From the NCBI GenBank assembly GCA_021812865.1, contig JAKAMP010000074.1:1-9283 (forward strand): a stretch of DNA of 9,283 bases, read 5' to 3'. A program made the position numbers and the translations under genes. The notes under the pieces are model-generated. The model was not told where the DNA came from and ran no database searches. It worked only from the letters and a program-made list of their open reading frames with translations. This DNA is from Bacteroidota bacterium (GTDB lineage: Bacteria > Bacteroidota > Bacteroidia > Bacteroidales > JAAYUG01). Below, in pieces: positions 1 to 6,613 of the stretch; positions within the stretch are counted from its first letter, which is position 1; every line of letters begins with the position of its first letter.

Positions 1-624
1 CAGCACATAATCATACCCTTCCAGCTTGGGCTGAAAGTTCGAATTTTCCTGGAACAGCTTCTTTTCCCGCTCGAGGATCTGAAGTCCCAGGTAAGCTGCC
101 CCGAGGTCGCCCGATACACAGATCAGGTCGTTTTCCTGCGCACCCGAACGCAGCACCACCTCTTCCGCCTTTGCTTCGCCCAGTGCAGTGATGGAAATAA
201 TAAGCCCGGTAAGGGAGGGGTTTGTGTCTCCCCCTGCCAGGTCAACCCCGAATGTGTCGCAGGCCAGCCTGATCCCCGCATACAACTCTTCCAGGTGTTC
301 CAGCGAAAACTTTCCCGAAACACCGATTGAAGCCAGCAATTGACGGGGCTTGGCATTCATGGCAAACAGGTCAGAAAAATTCACCATCGCGGCTTTATAC
401 CCCAGGTGCTTCAGGGGCGTGTATACCAGGTTGAAATGGATACCTTCAGTAAGCATATCCGTGGTAACCACTACACGCTTTCCGCCATATTCCAATACAG
501 CCGCATCATCGCCGACACCCACAATGGTCCCTGCATTCTTCAGCTCAATTCCCCTGGTAAGATGTGCGATTACCCCAAATTCGCCCAAGGATGAGAGGGG
601 CGTCATATTCTTCTGATCTTCCAT
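1..624 (-). CDS. thiL: Thiamine-monophosphate kinase ThiL (partial, C-terminus beyond left edge)
   Basis: ThiL phosphorylates thiamine monophosphate with ATP to the cofactor thiamine diphosphate, the last step of thiamine synthesis, in the cytoplasm. The reverse strand is open for 208 codons from the ATG at 624-622 to the window edge; the family is usually about 310-350 residues, so roughly the last third is missing. Visible family motifs are LGEFG (residues 13-17), the metal-binding VGDDAAV (37-43), TTDMLTEGIHF (54-64), the stretch GYKAAMVNFSDLFAMNAKP (75-93) and GGDTNPS (131-137). These belong to the AIR-synthase/PurM-like fold shared by ThiL, PurM and HypE; the TDMLTEGIHF motif points to ThiL rather than PurM. 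No in-frame ATG lies between this start and an in-frame stop at 663-661; the only other candidate is a TTG at 651, inside the promoter motif. The gene is divergent from sufB and shows no frameshift. The identification is firm; only the end is unseen. Confidence 0.95.
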   Translation of the reverse strand, partial: MEDQKNMTPLSSLGEFGVIAHLTRGIELKNAGTIVGVGDDAAVLEYGGKRVVVTTDMLTEGIHFNLVYTPLKHLGYKAAMVNFSDLFAMNAKPRQLLASIGVSGKFSLEHLEELYAGIRLACDTFGVDLAGGDTNPSLTGLIISITALGEAKAEEVVLRSGAQENDLICVSGDLGAAYLGLQILEREKKLFQENSNFQPKLEGYDYVL

Positions 625-648
625 GTTCCTGGTTTGGTTTGAATGGCA

Positions 649-656
649 CAAAAATA
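649..656 (-). promoter_or_regulatory. Candidate Bacteroidota -7 promoter element for thiL
   Basis: On the minus strand this reads TATTTTTG, a full match to the Bacteroidota -7 consensus TAnnTTTG. It lies 24 bases before the thiL ATG, so the leader would be about 20 bases. An upstream -33 TTTG is not clear; the nearest trace is TTG at 683-681, about 24 bases away, slightly far. The region is AT-rich, so a chance match is possible. Confidence 0.45.
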
Positions 657-801
657 GAAATTAACTTTCATTCTTTGGATCAATGTTATCATTCCCCTGC
701 ATAGCAGATAATAAACCTGCGTTTTTTCCCTGGAATCCATATTCACCTGCTGGCGCTGAAATATGCCCATGGATAATGAATATGAATTGAGTAAGATTTT
801 G

Positions 802-809
802 TACTTTTG
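802..809 (+). promoter_or_regulatory. Candidate Bacteroidota -7 promoter element for the suf operon
   Basis: TACTTTTG matches the Bacteroidota -7 consensus TAnnTTTG exactly. Transcription would begin near 815-817, giving a sufB leader of about 55 bases. I find no good TTTG -33 element at the expected 19-21 base spacing. The rest of 625-869 holds no recognisable ORF, riboswitch or strong operator, only short scattered inverted repeats such as CTGC-ATA-GCAG near 698-708. Confidence 0.5.
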
Positions 810-869
810 CTATTTGGAATTAAACTAAATAAAGCGGCTGATGTTCGTATAGTGATGGGACAGAATTAA

Positions 870-2324
870 ATGGTACAGAACATGACTCAGGATAAGATAT
901 TGCACGAAGTCACGCAGGGTGAGTATAAGTATGGTTTTTACACCGATATTGAGCAGGATGCCCTGCCGAAAGGATTGAATGAAGACATTGTGCGCATGAT
1001 TTCGGCAAGGAAAAATGAACCGGAATTCATGCTCGAATTCAGGCTCAAGGCATACCGGCACTGGCTTACCATGAAGATGCCGCAATGGCCCCATTTGAAA
1101 ATACCTGCAATCGATTATCAGGAAATTATTTATTATTCCGCTCCCAGGCAAAAGGCAAAGCTCAACAGCTTAGATGAGATTGATCCGGAGCTCAAAGCTA
1201 CCTTCGACAAGCTGGGAATACCGCTTGACGAACAGAAGGTACTCAGCGGCGTGGCCGTGGATGCGGTGATCGACAGCATGTCGGTTAAAACCACTTTCAA
1301 AGAAACGCTTGCCGAACTAGGAATCATCTTCTGCTCGATGAGCGAAGCGATACGGGAATACCCCGACCTGGTAAAAAAATACCTGGGATCGGTGGTGCCT
1401 TATACAGATAACTATTTTTCGGCCCTCAATTCGGCTGTTTTCAGCGATGGCTCCTTCTGCTATATTCCCAAAGGCGTTCGCTGCCCTATGGAATTGTCCA
1501 CCTATTTCAGGATCAATGCGGCCAATACAGGCCAGTTTGAACGTACCCTCATTGTTGCCGATGATGACAGCTATGTGAGTTACCTGGAAGGCTGCACGGC
1601 CCCGATGCGTGACGAGAACCAGCTGCATGCCGCTGTAGTGGAACTGGTAGCCATGGAAAGGGCTGAGATCAAGTATTCTACGGTGCAGAACTGGTACCCG
1701 GGAGATAAGGAAGGAAGGGGAGGCATATTCAACTTCGTTACTAAAAGAGGGATGTGCAGGGGCAATTACTCCAAGATTTCCTGGACACAGGTGGAAACCG
1801 GTTCGGCCATCACCTGGAAATACCCCAGTTGCATCCTCCGCGGCGATTACTCCACAGGTGAATTTTATTCGGTAGCCCTCACCAACAATTTCCAGCAGGC
1901 CGATACAGGAACCAAGATGATCCATATCGGGAAAAACACCCGGAGCCGGATCGTTTCCAAAGGCATCTCGGCAGGGAAGAGCAACAACAGCTACAGGGGA
2001 CTGGTGAAGGTGCTCAAGGGGGCGGAAAATGCAAGAAACTACACCCAGTGCGATTCGCTTCTGCTGGGCGACAAATGCGGGGCGCATACCTTCCCTTACA
2101 TTGAAGTGGAAAATAAGAATGCCGTGGTGGAGCATGAAGCCACAACCTCGAAAATTGGCGAAGACCAGATATTTTACTGCAACCAGCGTGGAATCAGCAT
2201 GGAAGACGCCGTTGGGCTCATTGTGAACGGGTATGCCCGTGAAGTGATAAACCAATTGCCCATGGAATTTGCCGTGGAAGCACAGAAACTTCTGCAGATA
2301 TCGCTGGAAGGAAGTGTTGGATAA
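870..2324 (+). CDS. sufB: Fe-S cluster assembly scaffold protein SufB
   Basis: SufB is the main scaffold subunit of the cytoplasmic SufBC2D complex, which receives persulfide sulfur from SufS/SufE and assembles a nascent Fe-S cluster. The 484-residue protein is colinear with bacterial SufB (about 465-495 residues). It has the beta-helix core and C-terminal helical region: [16 protein letters not shown] (191-206), STYFRINA (210-217), [18 protein letters not shown] (238-255), [15 protein letters not shown] (343-357) and a C-terminus ending SLEGSVG. By alignment from memory to E. coli SufB, Cys394 matches Cys405 and Glu423 matches Glu434, the residues at the SufB-SufD cluster-building interface; Cys242 matches Cys254, and Arg214 and Asn216 match residues lining the sulfur tunnel. 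An in-frame TAA at 867-869 rules out a longer protein. Met5 (882) is the only close alternative start. A weak GGGA sits at 857-860. It is first gene of the operon, behind a candidate promoter at 802-809. Confidence 0.98.
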   Translation: MVQNMTQDKILHEVTQGEYKYGFYTDIEQDALPKGLNEDIVRMISARKNEPEFMLEFRLKAYRHWLTMKMPQWPHLKIPAIDYQEIIYYSAPRQKAKLNSLDEIDPELKATFDKLGIPLDEQKVLSGVAVDAVIDSMSVKTTFKETLAELGIIFCSMSEAIREYPDLVKKYLGSVVPYTDNYFSALNSAVFSDGSFCYIPKGVRCPMELSTYFRINAANTGQFERTLIVADDDSYVSYLEGCTAPMRDENQLHAAVVELVAMERAEIKYSTVQNWYPGDKEGRGGIFNFVTKRGMCRGNYSKISWTQVETGSAITWKYPSCILRGDYSTGEFYSVALTNNFQQADTGTKMIHIGKNTRSRIVSKGISAGKSNNSYRGLVKVLKGAENARNYTQCDSLLLGDKCGAHTFPYIEVENKNAVVEHEATTSKIGEDQIFYCNQRGISMEDAVGLIVNGYAREVINQLPMEFAVEAQKLLQISLEGSVG

Positions 2325-2402
2325 GGAACAATATATAAACGATCATATTCCTGGCTTGAAGGCAAAGAGGAAAACAAACCAGGGAACTTAAAATTACCAT
2401 CC

Positions 2403-3155
2403 ATGTTATCGATTCATAATTTAAGAGCAAAGGTTGAAGGGAAAGAAATTCTCAAAGGAATAAACCTTGAAGTGAAAGCCGGCGAAGTGCATGCTATCAT
2501 GGGGCCCAATGGTTCAGGTAAGAGCACCCTGGCCGGTGTGCTGGCAGGCAGGGACTTTTTTGAAGTTACGGAGGGGGAAGTGATGTTCGAAGGCAAAAAC
2601 CTACTGGATCTTTCGCCCGAAGACAGGGCCAGGGAAGGAATTTTTCTGGGTTTTCAGTATCCTGTCGAGATTCCTGGCGTTAGCATGGTTAATTTCATGA
2701 AAACCGCCATCAATGAGATCAGGAAATATCGTGGCAAAGATCCTTTGTCGGCTTCCGACTTCCTGAAATACATGCGCCTGAAGGCAGAGGTCGTTGAAAT
2801 TGATACCAAGCTGACCAGCCGTTCGGTAAACGAAGGGTTTTCGGGAGGCGAGAAAAAGAAAAACGAGATTTTCCAGATGGCTATGCTGGAGCCCCGTTTA
2901 GCTATTCTGGATGAAACCGATTCCGGCCTCGATATCGATGCCCTGAGGGTAGTTGCAGGTGGCGTAAACAAGCTGCGCAGCAAGGATACCGCTACCATTG
3001 TGATCACACACTACCAGCGCCTGCTCGATTATATCGTACCCGATTATGTGCATGTGCTTTATGACGGCCGGATTGTAAGAACATCGGGCAAGGAACTCGC
3101 TCTCGAGCTTGAAGAAAAAGGCTACGATTGGATCAAACAGGAAATGATGCAGTAA
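2403..3155 (+). CDS. sufC: Fe-S cluster assembly ATPase SufC
   Basis: SufC is the cytoplasmic ABC-type ATPase of the SufBC2D complex; ATP-driven dimerisation changes the SufB-SufD interface so that the cluster can form. It is not a transporter and has no membrane segments. At 250 residues it has the normal family length. Motifs in order are Walker A GPNGSGKST (34-42), Q-loop FQYPVEIPGV (84-93), the ABC signature in its SufC form FSGGEKKKNE (146-155), Walker B LAILDETDSGLD (166-177) and the switch histidine His203 in ITHYQR. The ETDSGLD D-loop region is characteristic of SufC rather than of transporter ATPases. The start lacks a clear Shine-Dalgarno sequence, which is common in Bacteroidota. 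The 78-base gap after sufB is the largest in the operon; I see no terminator or promoter in it, so cotranscription is expected. Confidence 0.98.
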   Translation: MLSIHNLRAKVEGKEILKGINLEVKAGEVHAIMGPNGSGKSTLAGVLAGRDFFEVTEGEVMFEGKNLLDLSPEDRAREGIFLGFQYPVEIPGVSMVNFMKTAINEIRKYRGKDPLSASDFLKYMRLKAEVVEIDTKLTSRSVNEGFSGGEKKKNEIFQMAMLEPRLAILDETDSGLDIDALRVVAGGVNKLRSKDTATIVITHYQRLLDYIVPDYVHVLYDGRIVRTSGKELALELEEKGYDWIKQEMMQ

Positions 3156-3160
3156 TCACC

Positions 3161-3165
3161 GGAGG
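3161..3165 (+). promoter_or_regulatory. Strong Shine-Dalgarno site for sufD
   Basis: GGAGG lies seven bases before the sufD ATG at 3173. It is the clearest ribosome binding site in the operon, where most starts have weak or no Shine-Dalgarno sequence, and it supports this start. Confidence 0.75.
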
Positions 3166-3172
3166 ATAACTT

Positions 3173-4540
3173 ATGGAACCCAATACTGCATTGCTCGGTC
3201 CCGATAATGACTACCTGCGGCTCTTCGACGCAAACAGGGGAAAACTTACCCAAAGCATTCCTTCTTTTCTCGTCGATCTGAGGAAAGAAGCCGTGGAAAG
3301 TTTCAGAATGCTTGGCATACCGGGAAAGAAAAACGAAAATTACAGGTATATTGACCTGCAAACCAGTTTCAACAATACCTTCAGGAAGGAGCTTCAACCC
3401 AAGAATATCACCTTCAATGTCGAGGATATTTTCCGATGCGATATCCCCGAACTGGATGCCGATGTGATCCTGGTGCTCAATGGTATTTATTACGATACTC
3501 ACCGTCCCATGCGGGAACTGGAGGGAGGAATTCTTGCCGGCAGTCTTGCAGAGGCTTTCCGCCTGTTTCCCGGTATTGTTGAAAAGCATTTCGGAAAATA
3601 TGCTGATCACAGGAAAGACGGACTGGTTGCCCTGAACACCGCCCTGGCCACCGATGGGTTCTTTTTATATGTGCCCGATGGAATTCAAATGAAAAAGCCT
3701 ATCCAGGTGATCAATCTCCTGATGTCCGATGAGCCCACCTTTTCCCAGCAGCGTAACCTTCTGGTGATCGGCAAGGGTGCGTCGGTCAGCCTTGTGGTTT
3801 GCGATCATACCCTTTCACCCGAAAAGTTCCTCAGCAACAACCTTACAGAAGTCTTTGCAGCAAGGGATTCCCGCTTCGAGATCACCCGGCTGCAAAACGA
3901 ACATAATGCCTCCACTCAGGTGCTCAGCCAGTTTTACATGCAGGAAGCAAACAGCCTTGTAAATAACAATACCATCACCCTCCATGGCGGCATGGTGCGG
4001 AACAACCTGTACGTTCAACTGAATGGTGAAGGGGCAGAGAACAATGCCTATGGCCTGTTCATCACCGACCAGGGGCAGCACGTGGATAACTATACTTTTG
4101 TGGATCATGCTGTGGCTCATTGCAACAGCAACCAGTTGTTTAAAGGCGTGTTGGACGATTATTCGTCCGGGGCCTTCAACGGACGCATCCTCGTGCGCAA
4201 AGATTCGCAGAAAACTGTGGCTTACCAGAAGAACAATAACCTGTTGCTCACCAGTGATGCGAGAATCAATACAAAGCCGCAGCTTGAAATATATGCCGAT
4301 GATGTGAAATGTTCGCATGGCGCAGCTGTAGGTCAGCTTGACAAACAGGCCATGTTCTATCTCCAGTCACGGGGCATTGGCAGGGATGAAGCCAGGCTAT
4401 TGCTGATGAATGCATTTGCCAACGAAATCATTGCCAAAATACAGGTTGAACCTATCCGCGAACGCATTGCCGAGTTGGTTGGCAAACGGCTGAGGGGTGA
4501 ACTATCCCGATGCCATAATTGTACCATGCACTGCTGCTGA
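3173..4540 (+). CDS. sufD: Fe-S cluster assembly protein SufD
   Basis: SufD is the SufB paralogue that completes the SufBC2D scaffold and is needed for iron entry and cluster formation. The 455-residue protein has a divergent N-terminal helical domain (about 1-150), with the early motif GIPGKKNENYRYID (48-61), then the shared beta-helix core and the C-terminal SufB/SufD motif CSHGAAVGQLDKQAMFYLQSRGI (380-402). Cys380 and His382 correspond, by alignment from memory, to E. coli Cys358 and His360; the histidine faces the SufB catalytic cysteine. The start is set by GGAGG at 3161-3165, and the gap after sufC is 17 bases. Odd point: the protein ends in CHNCTMHCC (447-455), four cysteines and two histidines in the last nine residues, which E. 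coli SufD lacks. Whether the tail is usual in Bacteroidota I cannot verify here. The family assignment is secure from the core motif and position. Confidence 0.97.
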   Translation: MEPNTALLGPDNDYLRLFDANRGKLTQSIPSFLVDLRKEAVESFRMLGIPGKKNENYRYIDLQTSFNNTFRKELQPKNITFNVEDIFRCDIPELDADVILVLNGIYYDTHRPMRELEGGILAGSLAEAFRLFPGIVEKHFGKYADHRKDGLVALNTALATDGFFLYVPDGIQMKKPIQVINLLMSDEPTFSQQRNLLVIGKGASVSLVVCDHTLSPEKFLSNNLTEVFAARDSRFEITRLQNEHNASTQVLSQFYMQEANSLVNNNTITLHGGMVRNNLYVQLNGEGAENNAYGLFITDQGQHVDNYTFVDHAVAHCNSNQLFKGVLDDYSSGAFNGRILVRKDSQKTVAYQKNNNLLLTSDARINTKPQLEIYADDVKCSHGAAVGQLDKQAMFYLQSRGIGRDEARLLLMNAFANEIIAKIQVEPIRERIAELVGKRLRGELSRCHNCTMHCC

Positions 4541-4557
4541 TATTATATTGAACTGAG

Positions 4558-5781
4558 GTGAATAAATTTGATGTACATATGATCAGGGAAGATTTCCCTG
4601 TACTGAAACAGCTGGTTTACGGGAAACCCCTGGTATATTTCGACAATGGCGCTACTACCCAGAAGCCCATGCAGGTGATCGACACGATAAACCGTATGCT
4701 CCTGCAGATGAACAGCAATATTCACAGAGGGGTGCACTTCCTCAGTGAACAGTCCTCCGAATTGTATGAAAATGCCCGGCGTACCATCCAGGATTTCATC
4801 CACGCCGACCTCAGCCAGGAAGTAATCTTTACCAGTGGGGCAACCGGCTCGATCAACGCCATTGCCTTTTCCTTCGGCGAACGGTATGTTCAGGAGGGCG
4901 ATGAGGTGATCGTTTCCGAAATGGAACATCATGCCAATATTGTTCCATGGCAAGTGATGTGCGGAAGGAAAAGGGCCAAACTGAAAGTCATTCCTTTCAA
5001 TGAAACCGGTGAACTCGACATGGATGCCTACCGCAATCTTTTTTCCCAAAAAACAAAAATTGTGGCGATCGCCCATATCTCAAATACCCTGGGCACCATT
5101 AACCCGGTGAAAGAAATCATTCAGATTGCTCATGCCCATGGAGTGCCGGTGCTGGTGGACGGAGCACAGGCCATTCAGCATGTGGATGTGGATGTGCAGG
5201 ATCTGGACTGCGATTTTTATGTATTCTCGGGGCATAAAATATATGGCCCCACGGGGATAGGCGTTTTGTACGGCAAAAGCAAATGGCTGTATGAGATTCC
5301 ACCTTACCAGGGCGGCGGAGACATGGTGGACTGTGTAAAGTTCGAGAAAACAACCTATAACGACCTGCCTTTCAAATTTGAAGCCGGCACCACCAATTAT
5401 ATCGGAGCCATTGGATTGGCTTCGGCTGTTGATTATATCCGTACCACCGGATTTGACGGCATACAAGCCTATGAAGAGAATCTCAAAGAATATGCCCTTC
5501 AAAGGCTGCAATCTATTCCGGGCCTTACCATTTACGGTACCTCAAGGCACAGGATCGGGATTTTCTCCTTCCTGCTCAACGGCATTCATCCGTATGATGC
5601 GGGTATGCTGCTCGACAAGATGGGCATTGCAGTGCGTACAGGCACCCATTGCACGCAGCCGGTGATGGACCACTTTGATGTGGATGGAACCGTGAGGGCA
5701 TCGCTGGCCATGTATAACACAAAGGAGGAGGTAGATATCTTCTGTGCAGGACTGGAAAGAGTAAAGAAAATGTTTTCATAA
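4558..5781 (+). CDS. sufS: Cysteine desulfurase SufS (GTG start)
   Basis: SufS is a PLP-dependent class II cysteine desulfurase that removes sulfur from L-cysteine as alanine and an enzyme persulfide, passed to SufE. The 407-residue protein has the family's usual length. Visible residues are YFDNGATTQKP (27-37), EMEHHAN (121-127) with the PLP-stacking histidine, DGAQAIQH (201-208) with the aspartate that contacts the pyridine nitrogen, PLP-lysine Lys227 in SGHKIYGPTGIG (224-235), and persulfide Cys365 in RTGTHCTQP (360-368). An in-frame TGA at 4549-4551 leaves only GTG 4558 or ATG 4579 (residue 8) as starts. GTG is favoured because the family usually has several residues before IREDFP and because a GAGG lies directly against it. 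The gap after sufD is 17 bases. Two motifs depart from the usual form: FTSGATGSIN (91-100) where FT.GTTE.IN is common, and RTGTHCTQP where RTGHHCAQP is common. All catalytic residues are kept, so I infer an active enzyme. Confidence 0.96.
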   Translation: MNKFDVHMIREDFPVLKQLVYGKPLVYFDNGATTQKPMQVIDTINRMLLQMNSNIHRGVHFLSEQSSELYENARRTIQDFIHADLSQEVIFTSGATGSINAIAFSFGERYVQEGDEVIVSEMEHHANIVPWQVMCGRKRAKLKVIPFNETGELDMDAYRNLFSQKTKIVAIAHISNTLGTINPVKEIIQIAHAHGVPVLVDGAQAIQHVDVDVQDLDCDFYVFSGHKIYGPTGIGVLYGKSKWLYEIPPYQGGGDMVDCVKFEKTTYNDLPFKFEAGTTNYIGAIGLASAVDYIRTTGFDGIQAYEENLKEYALQRLQSIPGLTIYGTSRHRIGIFSFLLNGIHPYDAGMLLDKMGIAVRTGTHCTQPVMDHFDVDGTVRASLAMYNTKEEVDIFCAGLERVKKMFS

Positions 5782-5792
5782 TCAATATCATC

Positions 5793-6227
5793 ATGACCCT
5801 CAACGAAGTTCAGGAAAAGATCATCGAGGAATTTTCAATCTTTGACGACTGGATGGATAAATACAATTATATCATCGAGTTGAGCAAAGACCTTGCCCCA
5901 TTCAACGAAGCCAACAAGACAAAGCAGAATCTGATCAATGGCTGCCAGTCGAGGGTCTGGCTCAACGCTGAGTTTGTTGAAGGGAAGGTCGTTTTTACGG
6001 CCGACAGCGATGCCATCATTACCAAGGGCATTGTTTCCATGCTGATCCAGGTGCTTTCAAACCGCACTCCGCAGGAAATCAAGGATGCAGACCTTTATTT
6101 CATTGACCGCATCGGGCTGAAACAAAATCTGTCGCCCACCCGTTCAAACGGCTTACTTTCGATGGTCAAACAAATGAGATTGTATGCCATTGCGTACGAA
6201 GCAAAAATGAACCAAAAAACCGAATGA
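5793..6227 (+). CDS. sufE: Sulfur acceptor protein SufE
   Basis: SufE takes the persulfide sulfur from SufS and hands it to SufB, raising desulfurase activity. The 144-residue protein is typical in length (E. coli SufE is 138). The acceptor cysteine is Cys51 in LINGCQSRVW (47-56), the same number and motif as E. coli Cys51 (GCQS.VW). Other family features are the N-terminal helix with FDDWMDKYNYIIELSKDL (17-34) and, towards the C-terminus, IGLKQNLSPTRSNGL (106-120), the expected L.P.R.NGL motif. It starts 11 bases after sufS and its stop overlaps the next start, so it is tightly coupled on both sides. No SufU-type zinc protein is present, consistent with the SufS/SufE relay. There is no clear Shine-Dalgarno sequence. 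Confidence 0.97.
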   Translation: MTLNEVQEKIIEEFSIFDDWMDKYNYIIELSKDLAPFNEANKTKQNLINGCQSRVWLNAEFVEGKVVFTADSDAIITKGIVSMLIQVLSNRTPQEIKDADLYFIDRIGLKQNLSPTRSNGLLSMVKQMRLYAIAYEAKMNQKTE

Positions 6228-6550
6228 TTATGGAAGGGGAAAAACCACTTCAGCTTGAATCGGCCATAGTCAATGTTCTGAAAACTGTTTACGATCCTGA
6301 GATACCTGTGAATGTATATGATCTGGGACTGATTTACGATATCGATGTGGATGGGGAGAGCAATGTAACTGTAACCATGACTCTCACTGCCCCCAATTGT
6401 CCGCTTGCCGACGATGTGATGCGGGATGTCCAGGATAAAGTTCAGGGCATCATGGGTGTTAAGCAGGTCAAGGTTAACCTGGTGTTTGACCCCCCATGGC
6501 ACAAGGATCTGATGAGCGAGGAAGCCAAACTCGAATTGGGTTTTCTTTGA
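6224..6550 (+). CDS. sufT: SufT-like MIP18/DUF59 family Fe-S maturation protein
   Basis: The 108-residue protein is a MIP18/DUF59 domain protein. Single-domain members in suf operons are called SufT and are implicated in Fe-S protein maturation in bacteria such as Staphylococcus and Mycobacterium, probably in cluster trafficking; the precise chemistry is not settled. Motifs are DPEIPVNVYDLGLIY (24-38), then LTAPNCPLAD (54-63) with the conserved Cys59, and FDPPWHKDLMSEEAKLELG near the C-terminus. Its ATG overlaps the sufE stop in an ATGA arrangement (6224-6227), so translation is probably coupled. ATG 6230 (residue 3) is an alternative start. No sufA carrier is present in the operon, so this protein may be its only local cluster-delivery factor; that is inference. 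The symbol is assigned by family and context, as related domains also occur in PaaD and ApbC/Mrp N-termini. Confidence 0.9.
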   Translation: MIMEGEKPLQLESAIVNVLKTVYDPEIPVNVYDLGLIYDIDVDGESNVTVTMTLTAPNCPLADDVMRDVQDKVQGIMGVKQVKVNLVFDPPWHKDLMSEEAKLELGFL

Positions 6551-6567
6551 ACCTGAGATGATTTTAC

Positions 6568-6585
6568 TGACTGGTATACCAGCCA
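6568..6585 (+). repeat. 18-base imperfect palindrome with perfect 12-base core between sufT and rlmN
   Basis: The core CTGGTATACCAG (6571-6582) is its own reverse complement. Allowing one mismatched pair (A6570 with C6583), the symmetry extends two more pairs to 6568-6585. There is no loop, so it resembles a dimeric-protein binding site more than a transcription terminator, and no T-run follows it. It lies 28 bases before the rlmN ATG. Function is unknown; chance cannot be excluded. Confidence 0.6.
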
Positions 6586-6603
6586 CACGCTGATCACACA
6601 ATG

Positions 6604-6609
6604 AGGGGG
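6604..6609 (+). promoter_or_regulatory. Purine-rich ribosome binding site for rlmN
   Basis: AGGGGG sits four bases before the rlmN ATG, a little close but the best candidate. Together with an in-frame TAA at 6611-6613, directly before the ATG, it fixes the start at 6614. Confidence 0.6.
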
Positions 6610-6613
6610 ATAA

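Noticed and set aside
1021..1041. Two GAATTC hexamers close together near the sufB start.
   Set aside because: They lie in conserved coding sequence ([10 protein letters not shown]) and follow from the repeated E-F residues.
1317..2255. 312-codon open frame on the minus strand within sufB.
   Set aside because: It lies wholly inside the highly conserved sufB frame, its protein resembles nothing I know, and it is best explained as a shadow of biased codon use.
2325..2402. The 78-base gap between sufB and sufC as a separate promoter or hidden gene.
   Set aside because: No TAnnTTTG element, strong hairpin or ORF with family similarity was seen; it looks like a simple spacer.
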